Source: an uncultured Blautia sp. | Lineage (GTDB): Bacteria; Bacillota; Clostridia; Lachnospirales; Lachnospiraceae | Length of the DNA stretch: 50,674 bases | NCBI GenBank assembly: GCA_934426285.1 | Contig: CAKRYE010000009.1 | Location: forward strand, 1 to 50,674 | Direction: 5' to 3' | Shown: positions 34,819 through 43,674 of the stretch, piece by piece | Layout of the letters: each line of letters starts with the position of its first letter | Position numbering within the stretch: position 1 is the first letter of the stretch | Translations under genes and position numbers: made by a program | Notes under the pieces: model-generated | Told to the model about the DNA's origin: nothing | The model's database searches: none | The model's input: the letters and a program-made list of their open reading frames with translations, nothing else

Positions 34819-36018
34819 TCAGGAATCCTTAAATTTAATCTGCCGTGCCACACTGAGCGCAAGTCCCATTTCTGCCATAAGGAATACAATGGATGTACCT
34901 CCATAGCTGATAAACGGCAGCGTAACTCCTGTGTTCGGCATCAGGTTTACCACAACCGCAATATTCAGGATAACCTGCAGTGCAATGTGGATAAAAATAC
35001 CGCTGACCATCAGAGACCCAAACATATCCGGTGCATTCTGTGCAATAAAAAATAATCTGTACAAAAGATAAGCATATAAAAGCAACACAATAATCCCGCC
35101 GAAAATACCCAGTTCCTCACAGATAATAGAAAAAATCATATCATTCTGTGCTTCCGGCACACTTCCAAGCTTCTGGATACTGTTGCCCAGCCCTCTGCCG
35201 AAAAAGCCTCCGGAACCAATGGCATACAGAGCCTGTATTGTCTGATAGCCCCAGGTATCTGCAAAATCCTCCGGGTGTAGCCATACCATAATACGGCGAA
35301 GACGGAAACTGATATCTCCGTCTACGCTGACTGTCGCATTCAAAAACATGACCACAGCTGCAATCCCGGCAATTCCTGCTCCCCCCAGGATAAAAAATAT
35401 TTTTGTATCCGGATGTGCCACAAAGATCAGGCCAACCGTAATCGCAAAGATAATAATTGCTGTACTCAGGTTATCTGTAAACTGGTAAGCTCCAAACGCA
35501 AGCAGACCACCCACGCCCAACAGAACCATGCATGCTTTCAGAGTTTTGATCCTGCGTCCCATTTTGATGATCATGTAGGGCAGACACACGATAACTGCCA
35601 CTTTTGCAATCTCTGATGGCTGAAACTGGATCGGTCCGATCTGAAGCCATCTCTGGGCACCATTGGCAGCGGTTCCCAGAGGGGTTTTTACCAGAAGCAT
35701 AAGTCCAAATGCTGCTACATATAAAATTGTAGTAAAATAATACAAAATATGATAATCAATTCTGGAAATGATCAGAGCCATCACAATACACGCTACACTG
35801 ATCGCTGCCTGTTTTTTAAAATAAAACATATCATTTCCATATTTCACTTCCGCCATATAAGAACTGGTACTGTACAACATAACCAGTCCAAAGCAGATCA
35901 GAAGCACTATAACTGCCACCAGACTGTAATCGTAATAATCTGCCCTGACATGCTGTATGGATCTGCCTGCTTTTGCACCGGAAATCCCGCTCTGCTTCCG
36001 CGTTTTTGTTTTCTGCAT
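34819..36018 (-). CDS. ftsW: SEDS-family cell wall polymerase FtsW
   Basis: SEDS proteins polymerise peptidoglycan glycan strands. The 399 residues form about ten membrane segments, with the family blocks WLQIGPIQFQPSEIAK (about 124-139), GYQTIQALYAIGSGGFFGRGLG and PEAQNDMIFSIICEELG, and NTGVTLPFISYGG near the end. The PEAQND region favours FtsW over RodA; the assignment between FtsW, RodA and SpoVE is by pattern only. It has its own promoter and is not obviously co-transcribed with acpP. Confidence 0.88.
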   Translation of the reverse strand: MQKTKTRKQSGISGAKAGRSIQHVRADYYDYSLVAVIVLLICFGLVMLYSTSSYMAEVKYGNDMFYFKKQAAISVACIVMALIISRIDYHILYYFTTILYVAAFGLMLLVKTPLGTAANGAQRWLQIGPIQFQPSEIAKVAVIVCLPYMIIKMGRRIKTLKACMVLLGVGGLLAFGAYQFTDNLSTAIIIFAITVGLIFVAHPDTKIFFILGGAGIAGIAAVVMFLNATVSVDGDISFRLRRIMVWLHPEDFADTWGYQTIQALYAIGSGGFFGRGLGNSIQKLGSVPEAQNDMIFSIICEELGIFGGIIVLLLYAYLLYRLFFIAQNAPDMFGSLMVSGIFIHIALQVILNIAVVVNLMPNTGVTLPFISYGGTSIVFLMAEMGLALSVARQIKFKDS

Positions 36019-36041
36019 GGAATCACCTTCATTATATCACT

Positions 36042-36111
36042 GGTTATCACTCAACTTATGATAACCTTTTTATCTTTTTCGTATTATAGCAGAAAGTTTC
36101 CGCAGACGCAA
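36042..36111 (-). promoter_or_regulatory. ftsW promoter and leader inverted repeat
   Basis: Minus-strand TTGCGT (36111-36106), 17 bp, TATAAT (36088-36083). Downstream of it, GGTTATCA (36066-36059) and TGATAACC (36049-36042) form an 8-bp inverted repeat with 9 bases between, in the position of an operator or a leader hairpin, before the ftsW ATG at 36018. Confidence 0.6.
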
Positions 36112-36130
36112 TGAATTACCATAATAACAT

Positions 36131-39100
36131 TTAATCTTCGTCTGAAATTTCCACCGGATCTGTCTCAAAAATAAATTTCACATTTCCGTCCATATCAGAA
36201 GCTTTGTCTGTAAAGGTTGTATACATAACATCATCAGACTGGATTGCCTCAAAACGATCCAAAATCTTCTGCAGATCTTCGGTGACTGTCTCATCCAGTT
36301 TTTCAATTCCTTCTTTATAGAATTTCTCCTGGCCATCATACAGTTCTTTTGCTCCGTCCTTCAGATCACTGATTCCATCCTTTAACTGATCACTTCCATC
36401 AGCCAGCTTATCAGCACCATCCTTCAGTGTACCCACTCCGGAAACCAGACTGCTGGTTCCACTCTTTAAAGTCTTGGTTCCGCTTGCAAGGGTACCTGTT
36501 CCATTTGCAAGAGTATCTGCCCCGCTTGCAAGCTGGGAGGCTCCGCTGTTTAATGATGAGCTGTTTGCAGAAAGCTGGGAAGCTCCACTGGTAAGAGCTC
36601 CGCTGTTGGAAGCAAGTGTTCCTACGCCACTTACCAGCTGTCCGGTAGCAGAACTGATCTGAGAGATACCGCTTGTCAAAGTCTTTCTGGCATTTTTGAG
36701 AGTTTTGGCTCCCTTCAGCAAAGCATTGGCATTGGCATTATTTTTGCCCTGCAGAGTTGTAATACCATCTGTAAGTGTCTGACCTGACTTCAGAAGTGTA
36801 TTTGCTCCTGAGATCATCTGCTCAGTGCTTGCCTTTGCCAGACTTTTATAACCGCTCTGAAGCTTTGTGTTGGCTGTTGTCAGCTGTTCAGAACCGGCCT
36901 GCAGCTGTTTTACTCCCTCAAGCATAACCGGAAGCTGTTCCTCCATCTGGGTAAATAAGGTGCTCATTCCATTCACACCCTGGGAAAGCTGTGTTCCAAG
37001 TCCGGAAAGTTGTGCTCCGCTACTCTTCAATGCTTCATCATTTGCTGTCAATGTCTGTGCTCCTGCATTCAGCGTGTCTACCGCTGTTTTTACATTCTGC
37101 ATTCCGGAGCTAAGAAGCTCCAGCTGTTTTTGAAGGGTCTCTACACTTGAATTAACAGCTTCTTCCTGGGTTTCTGCAGTTGCTGATGCTGTCTGTGCAG
37201 AGCTTCTCAGTGCTGATGCTGCCGCCTGCAGTGCTGAGGTATCCGGTGCTGATGCGGTAATCGTAGAGGTATCAATACCTGAGGCGGTAGCCTCTGCTGC
37301 CTGTACAGAGCCCAGTGCACTGTTTACTGCAGATGCCACAGCTGCTGCAGTTTCCTCATCCATGTTACTGTAATCAATATTGTTCAGTGCTGATTCTGCT
37401 GCCTCCAGACTTCCATTCACGGAGCTGATACCTGCTTCCACAGAAGAAGCATCCACAGAAACCTCAGAAGCATTACTGATCCAGGATTCGATTTCATCAG
37501 CCTGGCTGTTCATAGTATCCGCACTGCTGTCCAGTTGTGCAGACATAGCATTTGTTCCCTGCTGAATGGAAGAAGTCTGAGAGGATGCCAGCGTATTCAA
37601 TGAGCTTTCCAATGAGGATAAACCTGCTGCCAGCTGTTCCACACTGTCTATATATTCCTGTACCTTTTCAGTATATGCAGATACACCATCTGTATACTGT
37701 GTTACATTCTGTCCAAAATTCTTAACCACATCAGGATCAATCTGTGAAGAAAGGGCTGTCATTTTCTCTGCTGCAGACTGTATTCCCTTTACTGCTGTAT
37801 CAATTCCGGGAACCATCTGACCCATGCCCTCAACCAGACTCTTGATTCCTCCTGCATACTGGCTCACACCTCCTGCCAGCTGACTGGCTCCGGCAATATA
37901 CTGTTTCATTCCATCTGTCAGTGTAGTAGCTCCATTAACGTAATCCTGCACGCCTCCTGCCAGCTGATTTCCTCCTGCAACATATGCATTTACACCGTCG
38001 CTCAGGGATTTCATTCCCGCCTGATACTCTTCCATTTTACTGTCCAGTGTATTTACACCTGCTGTATATTGTCTGATTCCTGCTGAAAGGGTATCCGCTC
38101 CTGAGGTATAGGAGGATACACCACTGTTCAGGGATTTTGCTCCTGTACTTAAGGTTTTTGCCCCACTGTCTACTTTCTGGACACCTTCATCCAGGCTCTT
38201 TGCTCCGTCATCCAGTGTCTTGGCGCCATCACTTAATTCATTTACTCCAGACTGAAGACTACTGATTCCATCTGCAAATTCTTTATATTTTTCATTTAAG
38301 GTATCTGTTCCGTCATACAGTTCTTTAGAGCCATCCACAAGCTTCAGGGCAGCATCCTTCAGATCATTCATGGAATCCTTCAGATCATCCAGTCCATCCA
38401 CATCGCCCAGATCCATGTTCTTGAAAATATCTGTCAATGCAGCAGTAAAGGTAGAACTCATTTCACAGTCTGTAACATCTGCCTCCATAGTAAATCCTTC
38501 CGGAATATCAATCTTGTCTGCCATATCAGAAGTAAGATCCAGACTTTCTTTCAATCCCGGCATTCCCAGACCTACTACCACATTTCTGCTTCCATCGGAA
38601 ATAACTTTTCCATTATCCACTGTAATATTACTGAAATTATCTGTTGGCAGGATCATTCCTGTAACCATAACAAAAGGAGAATAAATCTCTGTATTTTTTC
38701 CGTCAATTTTTGTTGTCTTTTTAGAATTATTGGTATAGGTGACCACCATTTTCAGATGTCCTGTTCTGCCGGCCAGATCCTCCGGAGAAACCTCCGTTCC
38801 ATCCATATAATATTTAATACTTACAGAAACCGGCAGATCCTTATCTGTTTTACCCTGATAATAAATATCCTTGCCGTCTGTATTCCAGGTAAGATTATCA
38901 CCTTTCTGAGTAAAGGTCTCATCGCCCTTAACATTTTTAATATCTGTCAGGTCTGAAGTATCCTCTACATCAGTGGAATTTTTTCCTGAATTTTTCAGCC
39001 AGTCTGATACTGTTACATCTGTAACTTCTCCCTCTGCGGTTGTATTTACATAAACTGTCTCTTCCTTTGAAACATCACTGCTTCCTGTCTGCACTGCTGC

Positions 39101-39181
39101 CATCACGGTTCCTGCACTTAAAACTGCTGCCATTCCTGCTGCAAGTGACGCTGCAGCTACTTTCTTTCTGTTTCTGTTCAT
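36131..39181 (-). CDS. Giant exported heptad-repeat protein (YhgE/Pip-like coiled coil)
   Basis: The 1016-residue protein has a signal-like N-terminus (about 8-29, AAASLAAGMAAVLSAGTVMA). About 90% of the rest after residue 270 is repeats of LxxGaxxLxxG type, as in the coiled-coil part of YhgE/Pip proteins. The first 270 residues are a beta-rich head. Unlike YhgE/Pip, no membrane segments are visible at the C-terminus, which ends in an acidic FIFETDPVEISDED. It follows the MMPL transporter by 60 bases in one unit, so it may be a partner that forms an extracellular bundle. Function unknown. Confidence 0.82.
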   Translation of the reverse strand: MNRNRKKVAAASLAAGMAAVLSAGTVMAAVQTGSSDVSKEETVYVNTTAEGEVTDVTVSDWLKNSGKNSTDVEDTSDLTDIKNVKGDETFTQKGDNLTWNTDGKDIYYQGKTDKDLPVSVSIKYYMDGTEVSPEDLAGRTGHLKMVVTYTNNSKKTTKIDGKNTEIYSPFVMVTGMILPTDNFSNITVDNGKVISDGSRNVVVGLGMPGLKESLDLTSDMADKIDIPEGFTMEADVTDCEMSSTFTAALTDIFKNMDLGDVDGLDDLKDSMNDLKDAALKLVDGSKELYDGTDTLNEKYKEFADGISSLQSGVNELSDGAKTLDDGAKSLDEGVQKVDSGAKTLSTGAKSLNSGVSSYTSGADTLSAGIRQYTAGVNTLDSKMEEYQAGMKSLSDGVNAYVAGGNQLAGGVQDYVNGATTLTDGMKQYIAGASQLAGGVSQYAGGIKSLVEGMGQMVPGIDTAVKGIQSAAEKMTALSSQIDPDVVKNFGQNVTQYTDGVSAYTEKVQEYIDSVEQLAAGLSSLESSLNTLASSQTSSIQQGTNAMSAQLDSSADTMNSQADEIESWISNASEVSVDASSVEAGISSVNGSLEAAESALNNIDYSNMDEETAAAVASAVNSALGSVQAAEATASGIDTSTITASAPDTSALQAAASALRSSAQTASATAETQEEAVNSSVETLQKQLELLSSGMQNVKTAVDTLNAGAQTLTANDEALKSSGAQLSGLGTQLSQGVNGMSTLFTQMEEQLPVMLEGVKQLQAGSEQLTTANTKLQSGYKSLAKASTEQMISGANTLLKSGQTLTDGITTLQGKNNANANALLKGAKTLKNARKTLTSGISQISSATGQLVSGVGTLASNSGALTSGASQLSANSSSLNSGASQLASGADTLANGTGTLASGTKTLKSGTSSLVSGVGTLKDGADKLADGSDQLKDGISDLKDGAKELYDGQEKFYKEGIEKLDETVTEDLQKILDRFEAIQSDDVMYTTFTDKASDMDGNVKFIFETDPVEISDED

Positions 39182-39241
39182 AATAGATTACTCCTTTATA
39201 CTCTATCTCTTTACAATAAGCTTCTTTTACAGATCTGTTTC

Positions 39242-41332
39242 TTATTTTTTCTTCTCTTCTGCTGTTTTCTTCTTGGCAAATCCAATAGATGTATGGCAGA
39301 TAAGTGGGTCAAATATCATAAACATTGCCGGCAGTACCAGAAGCACAACTAAAGTACTGATAACCGCACCACGTGAAAGCAGGTTTGTGATACTTCCAAT
39401 CATGTCAACCTGTGTATAGAGACCAACACCGAAGGTTGCTGCGAAGAAACTGCATCCACTGATCACAATTGACTTCATGGAAGTCTTATGTGCAATAGCA
39501 ATGGCTTCTTTCTTGTCTTTTCCAAGACCTCTCTCCTTCTGATATCTGCTGGTCATCAGGATCGCATAGTCAACAGTTGCACCCAGCTGGATACATCCGA
39601 TAACAATACTTGCTACAAATACAACTTCCTTTCCCTGATAATATGGAACAGACATATTAACAAAGATTGCAAATTCAATAACTGCAACCAGGATAACCGG
39701 AAGAGAAATGGATTTGAACACGATCATGATAATAATAAAGATTGCCAGGATGGAAATGGTATTTACTGTCTTTAAGTCTACATCTGTAACATCCTGTAAG
39801 TCCTTTGTCAGAGGTGCTTCACCGATCACCATAGATTCAGGACTGTAGCCTTTTACAATCTTCTGGATCTCATCGATCTGGTTATTTACCTCATCTGTTG
39901 CTGTCTTATATTCAGAACAGATAAATTCCATTTCATATTCATCACTCTCCATCATCTTCTTCAGATCACTGGGAATCATGGTATCCGGGAATGCAGCACC
40001 TACGAAGGAATCCATTCCCAGCGCCCATTTCACACCGTCAACATCTTTGATCTGATTAAGCATTTCTGTTTTCTCTTTTGATGTCAGTCCCTTCTTTAAC
40101 AATACCATATGTACATTATTCATGTTAAAGGTATCCTGAAGCTTTGCATTGGCCACATTACTATCCAGAGTAGAAGGCAATGATTTATCAATATTATAGT
40201 AGTTTTTCAGATTATTGTTTCCGTGGATAGCCGGGAAAAGCATTACCAGGAAAATGATCAGCCATACTTTATAATGCTTTGTAATAAAAGCAGATGCCTT
40301 GTCAAAGCTTGGAAGCAATGGCTTATGCGTTGTCTTCTCAATTGCTCTGTCAAAAGTAAGTACCAGTGCAGGAAGTAAAGTTACACAACATAAAACACCG
40401 ATCACAACACCCTTTGCCATTACAATACCCATGTCACGACCAAGTGCAAATGTCATAAAGCAAAGTGCGATAAATCCGGCAACTGTTGTAATAGAACTTC
40501 CGATTACGGATTTGAAGGTTGCATTGATGGCATGTGCCATGGCTCTCTCTTTATCCCCCTCAAAACGCTTCTTATTCTCTTCATAGCTGTTCAGCAGGAA
40601 AATGGAATAGTCCATGGTAACACCAAGCTGAAGTACTGCTGTCAGAGCCTGAGTGATGTAGGAAATCTGACCAAGGAAAATATTACTTCCCAGGTTATAT
40701 AAGACTGCCACACCGATGCAGAGCAAAAACAGAACCGGGACTACCAGAGAATCCATTGCAAGGAGAAGTACTACCAGGGAAAGGCAGGAAGCGATCACAA
40801 CGTAAATCGGCATTTCCTTAAGCGCGATCTGCTTGATATCAGTAACAATACCTGTCATTCCGCTGACAAAGCAATTCTTTGAAGTAATCTTACGGATCTG
40901 TGTTACAGCCTCCATGGAAGTTTCTGACGACGTTGTATTATCAAACAACGCAATCATCATGGTTGCATCTCCATTAAAAAAGGCCTCTCTCAGATCCTTA
41001 GGGAGCATTTCCACAGGTACAGACAGATCTAATACACTGTCATACCACAAAACTTTTTTCACATGATCTACAGCCTCTATCTTTTCTTTCAAAGCCGCTA
41101 CATCCTTTAGTTCCATATCCTCCACTACGATCATGGAGAAGGCTCCCATTCCAAACTGATCTACCATAATGTCCTGTCCCTCAACTGTCTCAAGGGTATC
41201 CGGCAGATAGCTCAGTACATCGTAGTTGATCCTGGTGGCCGCCATACCGAGATATGACGGGATCAGCAATGCAATTCCAATAATAATGATCAGTATTTTG
41301 TGTTTTGCAATCCACTTTCCTACCTTAATCAT
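39242..41332 (-). CDS. MMPL/RND-family transporter
   Basis: The 696-residue transporter has two repeats of one plus five membrane segments (first segment about 10-30, cluster about 175-330, second lone segment about 355-375, cluster about 540-680), each with a large extracytoplasmic loop. MMPL proteins export lipids or small amphiphiles in Gram-positive bacteria. The charged intramembrane pattern GVTMDYSIFLLNSYEE and its repeat GATVDYAILMTSRYQKE (Asp-Tyr pairs for proton coupling) are visible. It is divergent from the TetR regulator, so it is probably derepressed by a ligand. Confidence 0.92.
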   Translation of the reverse strand: MIKVGKWIAKHKILIIIIGIALLIPSYLGMAATRINYDVLSYLPDTLETVEGQDIMVDQFGMGAFSMIVVEDMELKDVAALKEKIEAVDHVKKVLWYDSVLDLSVPVEMLPKDLREAFFNGDATMMIALFDNTTSSETSMEAVTQIRKITSKNCFVSGMTGIVTDIKQIALKEMPIYVVIASCLSLVVLLLAMDSLVVPVLFLLCIGVAVLYNLGSNIFLGQISYITQALTAVLQLGVTMDYSIFLLNSYEENKKRFEGDKERAMAHAINATFKSVIGSSITTVAGFIALCFMTFALGRDMGIVMAKGVVIGVLCCVTLLPALVLTFDRAIEKTTHKPLLPSFDKASAFITKHYKVWLIIFLVMLFPAIHGNNNLKNYYNIDKSLPSTLDSNVANAKLQDTFNMNNVHMVLLKKGLTSKEKTEMLNQIKDVDGVKWALGMDSFVGAAFPDTMIPSDLKKMMESDEYEMEFICSEYKTATDEVNNQIDEIQKIVKGYSPESMVIGEAPLTKDLQDVTDVDLKTVNTISILAIFIIIMIVFKSISLPVILVAVIEFAIFVNMSVPYYQGKEVVFVASIVIGCIQLGATVDYAILMTSRYQKERGLGKDKKEAIAIAHKTSMKSIVISGCSFFAATFGVGLYTQVDMIGSITNLLSRGAVISTLVVLLVLPAMFMIFDPLICHTSIGFAKKKTAEEKKK

Positions 41333-41380
41333 CCTTTTCTCCTCTTCTTTCTTCCTTATTGATACTGTTTAATCATTCTA

Positions 41381-41504
41381 TGACCAACAGTCATTTTTTA
41401 TTTCATGGAATGTTATATACCAAAACTGACTGTCAGTCAATAATCATTCTTCACAATTTGCCTAAATTTTTCCAGAACAAAAATGTAATATTGACTTTCA
41501 GTCA
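41381..41504. promoter_or_regulatory. Divergent promoters with three TGAC-N5-GTCA operators
   Basis: Operator-like sites are TGACCAACAGTCA (41381-41393), TGACTGTCAGTCA (41427-41439, perfect palindrome) and TGACTTTCAGTCA (41492-41504). The middle site covers the -35 (TTGACT, 41440-41435) of a minus promoter with -10 TATAAC (41417-41412), 17 bp apart, for the MMPL gene. The third overlaps a plus-strand TTGACT with TAAAAT about 16 bp on, for the TetR gene. This is a classic autoregulated divergent switch. Confidence 0.75.
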
Positions 41505-41550
41505 TTTTTGTTTAAAATAAAAATAAGAATGTATGAAAGAGGGAACTGTA

Positions 41551-42168
41551 ATGGGAAAACTGGAGCTGAATAAGAAAAAGAAAAAAGACGCTCTGTTCAC
41601 TACCGCTTTTGAGCTATTTACTACAAAAGGACTTACAAAAACCACAATTTCAGATATTGTAGATCAGGCAGGTGTAGCCAAGGGAACTTTCTATCTTTAT
41701 TTCAAAGATAAATATGATGTCCGAAATAAACTTATCTCCCACAAGACAGGGGAGCTTTTTTATCATGCCCATGAAGCATTGGCTCAAACTGATATCTGTG
41801 ATTTTGAAGAACAGGTACATTTTATTGTAGATTATATACTTACAGAATTAGACAGAGACCATACTCTCCTTCTTTTCATCTCCAAGAATCTCTCCTGGGG
41901 AATCTTTAAGGGTGCTTTTGAGGAAAAAATGCCAGATGAAGACTACCATTTCTATCAGTCCTATCTGGATATGCTTTCAAAGAGCAGGGTTACCTACGAA
42001 AATCCGGAGCTGCTTCTTTTCACTATTATTGAACTGGTCGGCTCCTCCTGTTACAGCTGCATCCTTTATCAGCAGCCGGTACCTCTGGTACAGTACCGGC
42101 CTTATCTGCATGCCTCCATTACTGCCATTATGAAGACTTTTGAGGCAGCTCCTGCTCAGCCTGTTTAA
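41551..42168 (+). CDS. TetR-family transcriptional regulator
   Basis: The ATG at 41551 is chosen (AGAGGG seven bases upstream); the ATG at 41533 lacks a site. The 205-residue protein has an N-terminal helix-turn-helix (about 10-55, AFELFTTKGLTKTTISDIVDQAGVAKGTFYLYFKDK), then an all-helical ligand-binding and dimerisation domain. It almost certainly binds the TGAC-N5-GTCA sites and represses itself and the MMPL operon. The ligand is unknown. Confidence 0.93.
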   Translation: MGKLELNKKKKKDALFTTAFELFTTKGLTKTTISDIVDQAGVAKGTFYLYFKDKYDVRNKLISHKTGELFYHAHEALAQTDICDFEEQVHFIVDYILTELDRDHTLLLFISKNLSWGIFKGAFEEKMPDEDYHFYQSYLDMLSKSRVTYENPELLLFTIIELVGSSCYSCILYQQPVPLVQYRPYLHASITAIMKTFEAAPAQPV

Positions 42169-42234
42169 CCGAATCAAGTAAGTCCCCTGCTTCAATTGCG
42201 TATATCCGCTTGACAACCATCCTTATTTTATATG

Positions 42235-42864
42235 CTATCTGCAGTCTTTACATGATGCCTTACATGGATTATCAAAGCTGGGATTAAAGGCATAGAAATT
42301 CTTTGCATCCAGATTCTCCTGAACAGACCGCAGTGCTTCTCCAAATCTCTGAAAATGTACAATCTCTCTGGCTCTCAGAAATCTGATGGGATCTGCTATC
42401 TCCGGCATATCCCGCACAACGCGCAGGATATTATCATAGGTTGACCTGGCCTTCTGCTCTGCTGCAAGATCTTCAAATAAATCCGTGACAGGATCTCCTT
42501 TACTCTGAAACTCACAGGCATTAAAGGGAATTCCTCCTGCAGCCTGAGGCCATACCCCCACTGTATGATCAATATAGTAAGGTCCAAAACCTGACTTTTC
42601 AATTTCCTCCATGGAGAGATCCCGTGTAAGCTGATGAACAATGGTAGATACCATCTCTAAATGTGCCAGTTCCTCTGTGCCGATATCATTCAGCACTGCC
42701 GCAGCCATACGGTTTGGCATGGTAAACCTCTGGGACAGATACCTCATGGATGCCCCGATTTCACCATCCGGGCCACCGTACTGGCTGAGGATATACTGTG
42801 CAATCTTTGCATTCGGTTTGGTAATATTTACCGGATACTGAAGTCTTTTTTCATAATTCCACAT
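42235..42864 (-). CDS. cotJC: Spore coat manganese catalase CotJC
   Basis: CotJC is the manganese catalase of the CotJ coat complex. The 209 residues contain the four-helix metal site: Glu35 (GEIGASMRYL), Glu64/65 and His68 (TEELAHLEM), then EQKARSTYD and REIVHFQRFGE. The C-terminus ends with a Cys-rich CKASCKDCR. It lies three bases after cotJB, in cotJA-cotJB-cotJC order. No terminator is visible in the 66-base gap to the convergent TetR gene. Confidence 0.96.
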   Translation of the reverse strand: MWNYEKRLQYPVNITKPNAKIAQYILSQYGGPDGEIGASMRYLSQRFTMPNRMAAAVLNDIGTEELAHLEMVSTIVHQLTRDLSMEEIEKSGFGPYYIDHTVGVWPQAAGGIPFNACEFQSKGDPVTDLFEDLAAEQKARSTYDNILRVVRDMPEIADPIRFLRAREIVHFQRFGEALRSVQENLDAKNFYAFNPSFDNPCKASCKDCR

Positions 42865-42867
42865 AAG

Positions 42868-43143
42868 CTATCTGCATCCTCCTTCCCTTTCCCAGGGAAA
42901 TGGCTGTTCCATCCATTTCCAGCTCTCTGACTCTGACATATCCGTACAATCTATAGTAAGAGGTCCATAGTTTTTGGCATATTCTTCCAGAAGTTCTTTC
43001 CTCTCCTTTACCATTTTTCTGCATAGCATCAGAGCCCTCTCATCACAGGGATGGGTATCCAGGTATAAAATCAGATCATCTACAGCAAAGCTGACCTGAT
43101 TCATCCGATTCAGAAGCTGCTTTCCGGACCTGTTTTCGTTCAT
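42868..43143 (-). CDS. cotJB: Spore coat protein CotJB
   Basis: The ATG at 43143 overlaps the cotJA stop (ATGA) and has AGAGGTGG six to ten bases upstream, so translation is coupled; the longer frame reads back into cotJA. The 91-residue protein has the family pattern LLNRMNQVSFAVDDLILYLDTHP...ALMLCRKMVKERKELLEEYAKNYGPL. It associates with CotJC in the spore coat. Confidence 0.94.
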   Translation of the reverse strand: MNENRSGKQLLNRMNQVSFAVDDLILYLDTHPCDERALMLCRKMVKERKELLEEYAKNYGPLTIDCTDMSESESWKWMEQPFPWEREGGCR

Positions 43144-43379
43144 CGGAAACCACCTCTCTTTCCGCAGAATGGCTTGCAAAGCTGTGGAAAAACTGTTCCC
43201 ACATTCAAAGCATAAGACAAATCAAAAATATCTGTAAATTCCTGACTGGGAACATAAGCCATGGCAGGCTCCGGAGATTTGGGACGGGTAACCATTTCAT
43301 TCATTGACTGCTGACGGTTCATGCCACAGGTTCGGTTATAGGGTCTGCCACAGGAACAGGCCATATGATAATTTTCCAT
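43140..43379 (-). CDS. cotJA: Spore coat associated protein CotJA
   Basis: The ATG at 43379 is chosen (AGGAAGG seven bases upstream); a TTG six bases earlier is the alternative. The 79-residue protein has an N-terminal Cys-rich stretch (ACSCGRPYNRTCG) and the conserved core AMAYVPSQEFTDIFDLSYALNVGTVFPQLCKPF. It is needed for CotJC assembly in Bacillus. No clear sigma E promoter was found upstream. Confidence 0.93.
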   Translation of the reverse strand: MENYHMACSCGRPYNRTCGMNRQQSMNEMVTRPKSPEPAMAYVPSQEFTDIFDLSYALNVGTVFPQLCKPFCGKRGGFR

Positions 43380-43522
43380 ATTCAATCCTTCCTGATATCA
43401 TTTTCCATATTCAGTTACCCTATATTTTATGATATCTTTCTCAAAAGGTGCCCCAAACTACCTATTATGTCTTTTTTAACCAGCATTCCTGACACCCTCT
43501 AAAAAATCACAAAAATTTCATA

Positions 43523-43551
43523 TTTACAAACAGATTTAATAGTGCTATAGT
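43523..43551 (+). promoter_or_regulatory. Sigma A promoter of trkA-trkH
   Basis: TTTACA (43523-43528), 17 bp, TATAGT (43546-43551), about 125 bases upstream of the trkA start. Confidence 0.7.
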
Positions 43552-43598
43552 ATCTTTGCTTCATATGTATAAAAGCTATATATTATAAAAATAATTCA

Positions 43599-43651
43599 GG
43601 GGAGCTGCTGCATAAATTATCATTGGGGATAATAGAAAGTGCAGCAGCCCC
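43599..43651 (+). promoter_or_regulatory. Structured leader hairpin upstream of trkA
   Basis: GGGGAGCTGCTGCA (43599-43612) pairs with TGCAGCAGCCCC (43640-43651) leaving one bulged A; an inner ATTATC/GATAAT pair lies in the loop. A CTTTTT run at 43660-43665 runs into the GGAGG ribosome binding site. It could be an attenuator or an mRNA-stabilising leader. It does not show the motifs of the c-di-AMP ydaO riboswitch as far as I can see. Confidence 0.6.
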
Positions 43652-43674
43652 TTGACTATCTTTTTGGAGGAATT

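Noticed and set aside
36300..38350. Long direct-repeat-like region
   Set aside because: It is the coding heptad repeat of the giant exported protein, not a separate DNA repeat.
43386..43674. c-di-AMP (ydaO) riboswitch ahead of trkA
   Set aside because: The position is right for potassium genes, but the conserved ydaO core is not visible; only a single long hairpin is present.
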